Assembly (NCBI GenBank): GCA_964652195.1
Contig: CAZZBB010000037.1
Coordinates: forward strand, 1 to 64,000
Length of the DNA: 64,000 nucleotides
Direction: 5' to 3'
DNA from: MSPOR6 sp964652195
Lineage (GTDB): Bacteria; Poribacteria; WGA-4E; WGA-3G
The position numbers and the translations under genes are program-made. This document shows positions 52,937 through 62,383 of this stretch, in pieces; positions within the stretch are counted from its first letter, which is position 1; each line of letters starts with the position of its first letter. Under the pieces are notes generated by a model. That model did no database searches. It was given only the letters and a program-made list of their open reading frames with translations, and was not told the DNA's origin.

Positions 52937-54109
52937 CTACGATTCTTGTTTAATAATTTCTTCATAAAGTGTTAGATATGCACCAGCGATATTTTTCCAA
53001 TCATAAGGGACAACCTTTTCAATACTCCGTTTCCCCATTTCAACGCGCATTTCACCGTTATTGATGAGTCTTATCAGACAATTTGCTAATTCTTCTACAT
53101 CACCAGGATTAAACAATGTACCATTAACATTCTCTGCTACGAGTTCTTCTATTCCCTGAACACAACTTGCGATAATTGGTAATCCTGTACCCATAGCTTC
53201 CAGAACAACAAGTGGCATACCCTCTGCTAATGAAGGAAGGATGAAAACATCTGCTTCATAGTATTTATGGGGCAAATCGGAATATGGTACAGATCCAGAA
53301 AAATGTAATTGTGAAATAACATTGAGATTTTCAGCCAACTTTATTAGCTCTTCTTGGTATGGACCATCTCCGACAATCTCTATTTCAAATTCACATTCTG
53401 TGTTTTCGTTTACATATGGTAATGCCTGAATAAGAAATTGAAAACCCTTTCGTGGAATAAGTCTGCCAATTGAGAGTATTCTGATCTTTTTCGGATTGGT
53501 ATCCCGCTGAACTGGTTGAAAAGTCTCTAAATTTACACCGTCAGGAATTACTTCTATTTTAACGTTTGAATCTGTTTCATAAGCAAGATCCCTAAGACCA
53601 TTGCTACATGAAACAACCATCGCAGCATTATCCCAAATACTCCTAATGATAGGCTTCAAAACCAGGTATAACCAACGATAATACGGGGGATCAGGATTAG
53701 GACGAGGGACGTCTCTCCCTCCCAAAAATACAACATAAGGCACATTATTGTACTTTTGTAGAAGATAGGCACCACCACCGGCAGGAATACCGAAGAAAAC
53801 TTGCAAGATATCTGGTCTAAATTTTTTTGCGAATTTTAATCCATAAATACTGGAACTTATCGCATAAGTAAACATCTCATGAACTGCACAGACATTTGGG
53901 TTTTTACGTAAAGCCCGCACACGGTGTACATGAATGTCATCTACTACTTCCATCCTTGGGCAATCGCGAAATTGTGAGGTAATTAGATGTACTTCGTGTC
54001 CTGCTGCAGCGAAATGTTTTCCTAAGAAATAACTTACCTGACCACCTCCACCACCGATTGGTGGAAACTCGTGGTTAAACATCAATATTCTTCGTTGTTG
54101 AGAACTCAA
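52937..54109 (-). CDS. Glycosyltransferase family 4 protein
   Basis: 390 residues. GT-B fold: N-terminal FNHEFPPIGGGGGQVSYFLG (acceptor domain), C-terminal ILSIGRLIPRKGFQFLIQAL and LAEGMPLVVLEAMGTGLPI (donor-binding EX7E region). It transfers sugar from a nucleotide donor to an unknown acceptor. The start is uncertain: the frame begins at TTG 54109 and the first ATG is nine codons later. Same strand as the neighbours, 27 bases after the RimK-like gene, so likely cotranscribed. Confidence 0.82.
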   Translation of the reverse strand: MSSQQRRILMFNHEFPPIGGGGGQVSYFLGKHFAAAGHEVHLITSQFRDCPRMEVVDDIHVHRVRALRKNPNVCAVHEMFTYAISSSIYGLKFAKKFRPDILQVFFGIPAGGGAYLLQKYNNVPYVVFLGGRDVPRPNPDPPYYRWLYLVLKPIIRSIWDNAAMVVSCSNGLRDLAYETDSNVKIEVIPDGVNLETFQPVQRDTNPKKIRILSIGRLIPRKGFQFLIQALPYVNENTECEFEIEIVGDGPYQEELIKLAENLNVISQLHFSGSVPYSDLPHKYYEADVFILPSLAEGMPLVVLEAMGTGLPIIASCVQGIEELVAENVNGTLFNPGDVEELANCLIRLINNGEMRVEMGKRSIEKVVPYDWKNIAGAYLTLYEEIIKQES

Positions 54110-54135
54110 ATAATTACCCGAACCTTAGGTAATAC

Positions 54136-55020
54136 CTATTTTCTATTTTCAACCAATTCAACTGCATACTGAATCATACTATCAGCGATATCTATTCCAG
54201 TGACCGATTCCAATTCCTCAAATCCTGGGGATGGATTTACCTCCAAGATGACAGGTCCGTCCTTTGTTTGTAGTAGATCCACTCCTGCGATTCCTAATTC
54301 TAATGCTGATGCTGCAGCAATCGCTACTTGACTGTATTCATCTGTCAATTTCAAAGTTTGACCGTTTGCCCCTTGATGAATATTGGCACGAAATTCACCA
54401 GGGATAGCACATCTCTTCATTGCTCCAATTACTGCTCCACCAATAATTAGAATCCTGATGTCAACACCTGCTGCCTCCTCTACAAACGACTGAATCACAT
54501 AATCTCGGTGGAGGTCACACATTGTTTCAACAGCCGACTTCAGGGAAACTGGTGTATCTAATAACATTACACCGATTCCGTGAGTTCCATAGAATGGTTT
54601 CATGATATACGGATAATCCCCTAAATCTTCAATTGCATGATCTAAGAATGTTGCAGAACCGACAGTAAGACTTGAGGGAATTGGTAATCCATGTTCAGCA
54701 AGGACACGTAAAGAACGAAACTTGTGTCGTGCTGTCTCAATAGCACTTGATGAATTAACAACTGGGGTACCCAACCATTCAAAATGTGAGAGAACTTCTA
54801 TACCATATCTTGCTGTAGCACTTGAAAGACGTGGTATAACAACATGTACTTCTTCAGAAGGAATTCCATCATAGGATATTTTGGGACCGGCACCACCAAT
54901 TTGGAGATAGAAACCAAAAGGATCTCTAACTATAGGAGTGTGTCCTGCTTTTTCAGCAGCTGTAACGAGACTGCGGGTTGAGTGGTTCTCTGGTCCCCGG
55001 GACAGGATGGCAATATTCAT
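54136..55020 (-). CDS. RimK-like ATP-grasp ligase
   Basis: 294 residues. An N-terminal preATP-grasp domain (IAILSRGPENHSTRSLV), then ATP-grasp: YIMKPFYGTHGIGVML (nucleotide-binding Lys and Gly-rich loop), VIQSFVEEAAGVDIRILI, and the Mg-binding end GPVILEVNPSPGFEELE. RimK-type enzymes add glutamate or similar residues to a protein or small acceptor; LysX and coenzyme F420 ligases are relatives, so the acceptor is open. No carrier protein or ribosomal protein gene is adjacent. Confidence 0.82.
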   Translation of the reverse strand: MNIAILSRGPENHSTRSLVTAAEKAGHTPIVRDPFGFYLQIGGAGPKISYDGIPSEEVHVVIPRLSSATARYGIEVLSHFEWLGTPVVNSSSAIETARHKFRSLRVLAEHGLPIPSSLTVGSATFLDHAIEDLGDYPYIMKPFYGTHGIGVMLLDTPVSLKSAVETMCDLHRDYVIQSFVEEAAGVDIRILIIGGAVIGAMKRCAIPGEFRANIHQGANGQTLKLTDEYSQVAIAAASALELGIAGVDLLQTKDGPVILEVNPSPGFEELESVTGIDIADSMIQYAVELVENRK

Positions 55021-55119
55021 AGTTAATAACTTTTAGCTATCAGTCTCGGATTTAGGTAAGAATATAAGATATAGTATAAACCGTAAACTAACACTGGTAA
55101 CTAACAAAACAACGATAAT

Positions 55120-56154
55120 TTAACTTTTTGAGTATGTAACATCAAGAAAGTCGTTTAACTCTTCAAAGGTATCGAAAATACGATCACATAAGTTCTCAAA
55201 GAATATACTACGCGTCTCGTTGTATACAGCGTATACAGGTTTATTATGACGGGTAGCATAGTTCATTTCACTGAGAACACCTGGTGATAATTTGTCCGTA
55301 GGATACAGCACAACAACGAAATCGCTTTGGTGAACAAACTGGTAATCCCGCGAAATGGTTCGCGTTTTTATTTGCTCAATCACATCATCATCTAATTCGC
55401 TCATTGTTTCAGGCACATTCAACATCTCGTCATCACCACCATCCGCTTTTGAGAAGGTGACAAGTGCCATATCCTTAATTGTCAGCGGATCAAAAACAAT
55501 AAAAGAGTGGCGTAGTTTTTCACCGAGTTTGCGGATTTTCTCTATTTCCTCCGGGGTGTTTCTTAGCAGTGTAATCGGATAACTGAGATAGAATTTCGGT
55601 TTGTCTGAAAAAAGCAGTTCATAAAAATTAGCGAGTTCGTGTTGCCGTGCGACGGTGTAGTGCGGTTTTTCTGTGAGATGTGCGATCTGTCTTGTCAAAA
55701 ATTCTTCCTCGTCTAACCAGACATTGAGGGCTGCCTTTTTGATACCTGCCCATTGCGTGCTTTTTTCCATGCGTGTATAGATGTCCGCGATATTGTCAAC
55801 TACATTGATAAACATATCGGGTGGAATAATTTCTATGTCCTTAAATGAAAAACCTTCGAGTAGACTACCACGCCAACGAAAACATGCATGTAAACCTAAG
55901 ATTACATGTTCATAATTTTTGGCATCTCTCGCTATTTCATAGAACGCAGTACGACGTGCTAAGGATAGGACTGCTGGATCGGAATCAAGAACTTTTTCAG
56001 TGAAATGGACCCGTGATTCTGCAGCAACACGATGCATATAATCACCCACATTGAAAAAACCTATGTTAAGTTCTCTCTGCAAACACAGTGCTTCAAAATC
56101 TTTAATTAATTCTTTTCGCCCTGAACAACTTATACCTGTACAAAATATAATCAT
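55120..56154 (-). CDS. Two-domain protein: degenerate P-loop kinase-like + nucleoside deoxyribosyltransferase-like
   Basis: 344 residues. The N-terminus (IIFCTGISCSGRKELI, 2-17) looks like an adenylate-kinase-type P-loop in which the expected GK[ST] reads GRK. Residues ~195-335 look like the nucleoside 2-deoxyribosyltransferase / TIR-like fold: FYLSYPITLLR, SDFVVVLYPTDKLSPG and SEMNYATRHNKPVYAVY. Such a pair suggests nucleotide handling, but no substrate can be assigned. Base composition appears richer in GC than the neighbouring genes, which may point to a different origin. Not a family I can name with certainty. Confidence 0.55.
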   Translation of the reverse strand: MIIFCTGISCSGRKELIKDFEALCLQRELNIGFFNVGDYMHRVAAESRVHFTEKVLDSDPAVLSLARRTAFYEIARDAKNYEHVILGLHACFRWRGSLLEGFSFKDIEIIPPDMFINVVDNIADIYTRMEKSTQWAGIKKAALNVWLDEEEFLTRQIAHLTEKPHYTVARQHELANFYELLFSDKPKFYLSYPITLLRNTPEEIEKIRKLGEKLRHSFIVFDPLTIKDMALVTFSKADGGDDEMLNVPETMSELDDDVIEQIKTRTISRDYQFVHQSDFVVVLYPTDKLSPGVLSEMNYATRHNKPVYAVYNETRSIFFENLCDRIFDTFEELNDFLDVTYSKS

Positions 56155-56215
56155 ATTTGTTGTTTTCTATGTTTGAGATTTGCGTTGATAAGACTAATGT
56201 ATTATCAATATACTT

Positions 56216-57013
56216 TTATCGATCAGCAGATAAGGATTTTAGTTTGGCGAGTGCTTCCTGTTCCTCTTTTATCCACGGACGGTGTGCGGGTTTCTCCAAC
56301 CTTTGTCCTGGACCGCTGAACACAAGGATATATGCCCTACGTTCATGGTCTGTGCTGTTTGGTGCGGAATAGTGTAAAGTTCTGCAGTGATGAAATGTGG
56401 CACCACCCGCAGGAATAGGACACGCCACCGCTTCCGATGGATCAACATCGTCTGTTAGCAAACCATGCACAAGCGGATCGTTGTTGATATGACGATGCCA
56501 ACGTACTTCACCTTTGTGTGACTGCGGGATAAAATGGAGACATCCACTTTCTACGGTAGCCTTGTCGAGTGGAAGCCAAACACTCAAACTATGGGGTAAG
56601 ACTTCAGGATTCCAGTATGCTTCGTCTTGGTGCCATGGGGTTTCATTCCCGTAGTTTGCTGGTTTTAGTATCATGTGTCCACCACCACCGACTTTTTCTT
56701 GTTCCACCCCAAGTAGTTTTGCAGCGAGTCTTTGAGCATTCTTAAAATAGACTGTCTCTCTGAGTTCTGGAAACTGTGCTTCAGGACCTAAAACTTGTGG
56801 TAATGTCTCTTGTCCGTTGTGCGCGCGTGGACCCGCTAAATCGAAATAGCGTCCCTGATCTTCACCTATACGATTTGTGAAGAGTTCATCATATATACCT
56901 TTTAGCCATTCAATCTCTTCATCTGTTGTAATACGCGGAATGCTAAGATATCCGTTTTCTTGAAAGAAACTAAACTCTTTTTCAGTCACATCTACATGAA
57001 AGTTATTATTCAT
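56216..57013 (-). CDS. PhyH-family dioxygenase
   Basis: 265 residues with a full site: H128-Q-D130 (TPWHQDEAYW), H214 (RTLHYSAPNS) and R225/R226. The N-terminus EFSFFQENGYLSIPRI is typical. It lies 6 bases after the sppA stop on the same strand, so the two are likely cotranscribed, an unexpected pairing. It belongs to a different subgroup from the four PhyH genes at 11.8-17.1 kb. Substrate unknown. Confidence 0.85.
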   Translation of the reverse strand: MNNNFHVDVTEKEFSFFQENGYLSIPRITTDEEIEWLKGIYDELFTNRIGEDQGRYFDLAGPRAHNGQETLPQVLGPEAQFPELRETVYFKNAQRLAAKLLGVEQEKVGGGGHMILKPANYGNETPWHQDEAYWNPEVLPHSLSVWLPLDKATVESGCLHFIPQSHKGEVRWHRHINNDPLVHGLLTDDVDPSEAVACPIPAGGATFHHCRTLHYSAPNSTDHERRAYILVFSGPGQRLEKPAHRPWIKEEQEALAKLKSLSADR

Positions 57014-57019
57014 TTATTA

Positions 57020-58852
57020 TCACCGAATTATGATTTCAAATGGTAAAGCAGTAACTACCCGTTCTGTTTGAAATACAGTTAAAAGTGCTGTCAACTGATT
57101 CCAATGTTTTTTTAGCATAGACAATGTTGGATTATGTTGGGCAACTTGCAATGGAAATGGATTAGGTAAGGATGCCTCATCCTCTAACAGACTTTCGAAT
57201 ATTTGCTCAAAAAATGTCTTTTGTTCTGGAAGTATCATCAATCCTAATTTATCTTCATCCGTAAATCCTGCTTTTTTCTTAGCAATAGATATTGCGGTAT
57301 CAAGACCACCAAGTTCATCAATTAGACCAAGTTCTTTTGCTTGTTTCCCTGTCCACACCCTTCCTTGTGCAATCGCCTCAATCTCTTGAAAGGACATATT
57401 CCTTCCAGCCGCAGCCTTATCGACGAATTCGTGATAAATAGTATGCATCATCTTCTTAATACGTTCACGTTCGGTAGGAGTGAAATTGCCGTAATCTGAA
57501 TATATCGTAGCATTTTTTCCGTGTGTAATTATTTCTTTTGTTAAACCGAGTTTATTATAGAGTCCCTTCATATTTAGTTTGCCTCCATAAACACCGATCG
57601 AACCCGTAAGAGTTCCTGGATGCGCTACAATAGTACCAGCAGCCATTGATATGTAATATCCTCCAGAAGCAGCAACATTTGCCATAGACACAACTACAGG
57701 TTTCTCGCGTTGTGTCAACATTACCTCCCGCCATATCAAGTCAGAAGCAATTGCAGAACCCCCTGGACTATCAACACGCAAAACAACTACCTTCACAGAA
57801 TCATCAGAACGTACCTTTTGGAATGCCTTGGATATTGATTTAGGGGTGATTACTGACATTGTAGAAAAAGATGAACCGAGATCTGGTAAAATTGGACCAC
57901 TTGCATAGATGAGTGCAAGTTGATTTGCAGCTGGACGTCGTCTTGCGCGTTGAGGTGAGTTTAGCATACTAAAAAACTGCATTAATCCGGTGAAACTATT
58001 CATGTTCGGCATTTTTCGTTTTTTTTCATCCGGTTCAACGATCTCAACCCTTTCATCTTCATTCTTCTGATTTTTAATATTATCTAAAAGTTGGTCATAG
58101 TAAAGCAAATCATCAACAAGACTAAAATCGAGGGCTTCATGTGCAACAAAAGGACCATTATCTATCAATTCAGCAGCCCTATCAGTTGTAATACCCTTTC
58201 TACCAGCAGCAATCTTTTCCAACATTTGTGTATATAAGTCGTCAAGTAATCCTGTCATAGATTCTCTAAAGGAATCAGACATGGTGTCTCGAATGTATGG
58301 TTCAACTCCAGATTTAAACTCACCCATTGAGAGCATATCTGCTTCAATATCCAATTTTTCTAATAGTCCTTTGAAGAATAGAATCTCGGATCGTAACCCT
58401 GTTAAATTGAGGCTTCCAGTTGGCATCAGGACAATTCTATCCATGGTAGTAGCAAGAAGGTATTCGGCATTACCTCCACTTTCAAGATAACCGATCATCT
58501 CTTTTTCTGATTTCCCAAGTTCAATTAATTTTGCCCGGATTTCCTGTAGATTTCCCCATCCTATTCCAATGTTCCCTATTTTAAAAATGATACCTGCAAT
58601 GTCATCATCATTCTTTAGTGTATCCAATTTTCGAAATAAACTACGAAGTGTCTTGGATGATGCAGTGCCTAAAAAGTTTACATCTCTTGTATCGGTAAAC
58701 GTACCACTGAGTGTAAATTTAACATATTTTTTTACTGATACTTCTACCTCATCGGTATCTTCAGCATGTTCATCTGCAAACAAAGGTAGAACAAATGCAA
58801 TAGAGATAAAAAGTAATATGATTGTCTGGCAAATGGTTTTAATCTTGTACAT
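57020..58852 (-). CDS. sppA: Signal peptide peptidase SppA, long (67K) type
   Basis: 610 residues. N-terminal signal or anchor at about 1-27, then two tandem S49 domains as in E. coli SppA. Catalytic Lys180 in the first domain (MGEFKSGVEPYIRDT) and Ser396 in the second (MANVAASGGYYISM), with GTLTGSIGVYGG after it. Degrades signal peptides and other membrane-bound peptides from the periplasmic side. AAGGAG lies 5 bases before the ATG. Confidence 0.9.
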   Translation of the reverse strand: MYKIKTICQTIILLFISIAFVLPLFADEHAEDTDEVEVSVKKYVKFTLSGTFTDTRDVNFLGTASSKTLRSLFRKLDTLKNDDDIAGIIFKIGNIGIGWGNLQEIRAKLIELGKSEKEMIGYLESGGNAEYLLATTMDRIVLMPTGSLNLTGLRSEILFFKGLLEKLDIEADMLSMGEFKSGVEPYIRDTMSDSFRESMTGLLDDLYTQMLEKIAAGRKGITTDRAAELIDNGPFVAHEALDFSLVDDLLYYDQLLDNIKNQKNEDERVEIVEPDEKKRKMPNMNSFTGLMQFFSMLNSPQRARRRPAANQLALIYASGPILPDLGSSFSTMSVITPKSISKAFQKVRSDDSVKVVVLRVDSPGGSAIASDLIWREVMLTQREKPVVVSMANVAASGGYYISMAAGTIVAHPGTLTGSIGVYGGKLNMKGLYNKLGLTKEIITHGKNATIYSDYGNFTPTERERIKKMMHTIYHEFVDKAAAGRNMSFQEIEAIAQGRVWTGKQAKELGLIDELGGLDTAISIAKKKAGFTDEDKLGLMILPEQKTFFEQIFESLLEDEASLPNPFPLQVAQHNPTLSMLKKHWNQLTALLTVFQTERVVTALPFEIIIR

Positions 58853-59111
58853 TGTTACTCCTTATGGATAGTATATTGACACCATTGGAAGGATTTGCTT
58901 AATATTATATCATAGGAGGTATCATGTCAACCAATAAGTTTGATTACTTAACTATTCGGCATTTTACTTCTATCATTTATGTCATCACAGGATGACATCT
59001 AATACTATTGAAAATTAGATTACTTTGGAAGAGTGGTGGGTAGAAATTGGTAATCTCTAAGTGTAATTATGAGTTAACAATGAAAAGGCGTTTTAAATTG
59101 CTTGATCCAGA

Positions 59112-60413
59112 TCAAATACTTACTTTCTTTCTAAGTATTACCAGAAACTCCGACTTCATCCCTTCAGGATTTTTGTTTTTTCGAGTACCAAAAAGTTGAC
59201 GCGTTTTAATACGATCTTCATAGACCTTTTCAAATGTGAATCCGCGTTCTGTGAAGTATTCTGATATTATTCGCCACAATTCAACTTCTATCCCATCAAT
59301 ACGAGGATTTCCAACGAAAACACAAGCAACACCATCTGGTTTCAATTGATTCATTGAATTCTCAAGTGCATTCAGAGTATGACAAAAATAGGAGTCCAAC
59401 CGATTGCATAAATCTTTACGCGTTAGTTTGTTTCTTATAATATCCAATGAAGGTGTACTAACAATATGATCTGCTTTTCTATATGGTATTTCAAGTCGAG
59501 ATAATTGTTTAATCTCATCATCGTTATGACCTAACCAATAGAGATCCATCTTAGTAGAACGTATATACTCTTGTGCTTGAAGATAAGGAGGGGATGTTAT
59601 CAATGTATCATACTCACGATGATCAGTGAAATTTGAAGAATCAACACCTCCATAATAATTGACCTGATTTTCATGTGATTGTGTCAGTGTCAGAAAATCG
59701 TTGAGTTTCTTTAACGTGGTTAATGTATGGTCGTATACGATCTGAATTAATTGTTCTCGCCAATTTGTTTGTAGAAGTTCTTCTATAGACGCTAATTTCC
59801 GTTTTGATCTAGCAAGTTTCGGTGTTCTATGTTCTGTATAAGAGAAACGTTTGCTTACTTTCAACAATGCTGTTTTTATAATTCCAGTATATATATTGTC
59901 TTCAATGTTATAGATATAACCCCAATACTGAGATAACAATTTTAAGATTTCTGGGGCATACCAATATTCAACATTTGACCAAGCGGGTATAAACTGGTGT
60001 TTATTATCGGTCTGCATCTCCTCCAGTAGTGCGTGCAAATGTTCTTTACGTAACAGGTCTTTACCCTGAAAAACCTTCATCGGCATAAGGTGATTTAGAA
60101 GTAAATTAAGATCCAATAGGACAGCGTTGCGTTTGCATAGATATGCTTCAACACCCACAGTTCCTGAACCTGCAAAAGGATCTATTATCCAACCATTCTC
60201 TTTGGTATATGTGTTTATTGCATATCGAACAACTTGTGGAATGAACTTTGCTGGATATGATACGATGGCATGAGTCAAGTAGCCGGTACCAGTAATTTCA
60301 GGAACTAAATCCCTGAAGGAGACTAACTGTAACCCTTTTGATGCTGTGGTGTTTTTTAGGTTAGCAGAATCGGATTGAATAGGTACAAACTTTTCAGGAA
60401 AATGGATTTGCAA
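59112..60413 (-). CDS. Site-specific DNA methyltransferase (amino-MTase type)
   Basis: 433 residues. AdoMet-binding motif I at D78-P-F-A-G-S-G84 and catalytic motif IV S274-P-P-Y277, in the order I then IV with a ~190-residue spacer that may hold the target-recognition part. The SPPY form suits N4-cytosine or N6-adenine methylation. No restriction enzyme is recognisable beside it: the neighbour upstream is a small membrane protein. So it is either an orphan regulator or a remnant of a defence system. Recognition site unknown. Confidence 0.82.
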   Translation of the reverse strand: MQIHFPEKFVPIQSDSANLKNTTASKGLQLVSFRDLVPEITGTGYLTHAIVSYPAKFIPQVVRYAINTYTKENGWIIDPFAGSGTVGVEAYLCKRNAVLLDLNLLLNHLMPMKVFQGKDLLRKEHLHALLEEMQTDNKHQFIPAWSNVEYWYAPEILKLLSQYWGYIYNIEDNIYTGIIKTALLKVSKRFSYTEHRTPKLARSKRKLASIEELLQTNWREQLIQIVYDHTLTTLKKLNDFLTLTQSHENQVNYYGGVDSSNFTDHREYDTLITSPPYLQAQEYIRSTKMDLYWLGHNDDEIKQLSRLEIPYRKADHIVSTPSLDIIRNKLTRKDLCNRLDSYFCHTLNALENSMNQLKPDGVACVFVGNPRIDGIEVELWRIISEYFTERGFTFEKVYEDRIKTRQLFGTRKNKNPEGMKSEFLVILRKKVSI

Positions 60414-60448
60414 TCTTCACCAACTCCATTATGGTATGATAAAAAGAA

Positions 60449-60469
60449 AGTCACCAAAATTTGGTGACT
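60449..60469 (-). terminator. Perfect hairpin, probable terminator of the upstream small gene
   Basis: AGTCACCAAA-A-TTTGGTGACT, ten perfect base pairs around a single base. On the minus strand it is followed by TTTCTTTTTAT, giving a T-rich tail after the 60508-60966 gene. It lies 36 bases before the methyltransferase start, so an operator role cannot be excluded, though it lacks the usual C-box pattern. Confidence 0.6.
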
Positions 60470-60507
60470 TAGATATTGTTCTATCATATGGTTTCAGGAA
60501 TTAGAGA

Positions 60508-60966
60508 CTATCGTTTTCGTTGTGGGAGTGGTTCCGTAAATTTCTCACCACGTGCTTCAGCCTCTGTCTTTCTTTTTTCCCATTCTTCAATTTCACGATA
60601 GACCAAGTTTCTACCTTCTTCTCTACCTTCTTCTCTACCCAACTCCAAGCCCTCTGCTCTTGCTTGTGCCCTAATTTCTCTTTCTCTTTGGATTGCTTCT
60701 CTGAAACGTCTTAACATAATATCCACTCCTTCACCAAAAACAATCATCACTGTTGATGAAGCCACTATTTTTGAGATATGCTCCCCAATAAAATAGAATG
60801 AATCAATTACTTTGTAATTCTTGAGAAGACATTGATGGAAAATAATACCAATAGTAAGGATAACAATATAGAAGCAGAACCACAATATAGTGTTTTCAGC
60901 ATCTTTAACAGTAAATATGGATGATCTCTTGTTCTTATCCTCCACAATGATTTCTTCTCTAATCAC
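60508..60966 (-). CDS. Small membrane protein with Arg/Glu-rich coiled-coil tail
   Basis: 152 residues from GTG 60966 (AAGG just upstream). Two hydrophobic segments at about 28-46 and 64-80, then a charged helix (about 88-135) with LGREEGREEGRN and an end like EEWEKRKTEAEARGEKFTEP. This tail type is widespread in Poribacteria and some Chloroflexi on otherwise unrelated small proteins. Function unknown. It stands alone between the methyltransferase and the cytochrome genes. Confidence 0.7.
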   Translation of the reverse strand: MIREEIIVEDKNKRSSIFTVKDAENTILWFCFYIVILTIGIIFHQCLLKNYKVIDSFYFIGEHISKIVASSTVMIVFGEGVDIMLRRFREAIQREREIRAQARAEGLELGREEGREEGRNLVYREIEEWEKRKTEAEARGEKFTEPLPQRKR

Positions 60967-61216
60967 CTTCCCTTAGATCTGTTTAGTTAAGATACCATGC
61001 TACATAAGATATTTCAAGTGAAATATCCCATAAACAGAACGATTTAAGTCTGACCCAATTGATCTATAATCTAATACATATAGGACATACATATTTGCGA
61101 AGAAGGTTTCACTTACCAGGTATTCCAAACTGAATCGAATTAATTCTACCTAATTCATACTCAGCTAATATTCTGTGAAATTGATTGATATTCATCCAGT
61201 TAACATTGGGGTAATA

Positions 61217-62383
61217 CTATTGTAATTCTTCCTCAGTCAAATTAAACTCAAACACATCTTCATCCTTTTCGGCTTCAGTTTCCACCTCAGATGGCGTCAT
61301 CTGTTGCAAAGTCTCAGAAGGTGTTTCTTCCTCTACAGTTACAAGTTTTGGGGCAGTTGCACCAAGAATTGTCAACCCAACAATCGCTACTACACACACA
61401 CTTGTAACAGTCAATGCAATAGGACGTTTCCATAATACATCCCGTTCCCCTCTATCTAAAAAAGGAAGAAATAATAGTAATAACATGCCAACTGTTGGAA
61501 TGACGAAGGTTCCAATAATCTCAAGTGGACCTTGGAAATATTTCAGTAATTGAAATAGGAATAGGAAATACCACTCGGGTCGAGGATCGTAATTGGCATT
61601 AGTCGGATCAGCAACATCTTCGAGCGGGACAGGAGCAAAAATTGCTGCACATGCGAGTATAATAAAAAGTATTAGCATACCGACAACATCTTCAAATACT
61701 TGATCAGGATAGAATGGTTTACCTGCTTTCATCTCCTCTGGAGTATTATTCGGTTTACCAGATGATCCATAGAATCGGACTAAGAAAAGATGTAAACCTA
61801 CCAGGCTAAACGCTATCCAGGGTAACCATATTGTGTGCAGTGCATAAAACCGAGACAAAGTAACAGCACCAATTTCAGCTCCACCTCGGAGCACCTTCGC
61901 AACGACATCCCCCAACCCTGGTGCAGTACTTGCTATTTCAACACCAACAACTGTTGCCCAATACGCCTTTTCATCCCATGGTAACAGATAACCTGTAAAC
62001 CCAAACCCAAGTACAACCAATAGGAGTAGAACACCAACAACCCATGTCAGTTCACGTGGTGCTTTGTAGGATCCATATAGAACAACGCGAAGTAGGTGTA
62101 GAAATACAATAACAACCATGGCACTCGCACCCCAATGGTGTAACCCCCGTACGAAACTACCAAACGGAACTTCTTCAGTAATATACTTAACGGCGTTATG
62201 AGCATGGTCAGGTGAAGGAGAATAAGACAAGGCAAGGAATGCACCAGTAGCAGCTTGGAGCAGAAGCAGAAACATTGCTAAGCTGCCTAATGAAAAAAGA
62301 AGGTTTATATGCTTCGGTAGAGGTTTACGCAGATGTGCCATCACCTCACCTAATGGAAGACGATCATTAAGGAACTGTTTCAT
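61217..62383 (-). CDS. Cytochrome b of a Rieske/cytochrome b complex (fused b6-IV form)
   Basis: 388 residues, about eight membrane helices. Quinol oxidation subunit. Haem ligands H82 and H96, H183 and H198. The second pair is separated by 14 residues, the spacing of cytochrome b6 rather than mitochondrial cytochrome b (13). The Qo motif PEWYF is present (DPRPEWYFLFLF), so the b6 and subunit IV parts are in one chain. A ~45-residue acidic C-terminal tail is extra. It begins at the base after the Rieske stop codon. No c-type cytochrome partner gene is visible downstream. Confidence 0.9.
   Translation of the reverse strand: MKQFLNDRLPLGEVMAHLRKPLPKHINLLFSLGSLAMFLLLLQAATGAFLALSYSPSPDHAHNAVKYITEEVPFGSFVRGLHHWGASAMVVIVFLHLLRVVLYGSYKAPRELTWVVGVLLLLVVLGFGFTGYLLPWDEKAYWATVVGVEIASTAPGLGDVVAKVLRGGAEIGAVTLSRFYALHTIWLPWIAFSLVGLHLFLVRFYGSSGKPNNTPEEMKAGKPFYPDQVFEDVVGMLILFIILACAAIFAPVPLEDVADPTNANYDPRPEWYFLFLFQLLKYFQGPLEIIGTFVIPTVGMLLLLFLPFLDRGERDVLWKRPIALTVTSVCVVAIVGLTILGATAPKLVTVEEETPSETLQQMTPSEVETEAEKDEDVFEFNLTEEELQ

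Noticed and set aside
60449..60469. Controller-protein (C-box) operator for the methyltransferase
   Set aside because: The palindrome does not match the GACT-N-AGTC C-box arrangement, no controller gene is present, and a T-rich tail supports a terminator.
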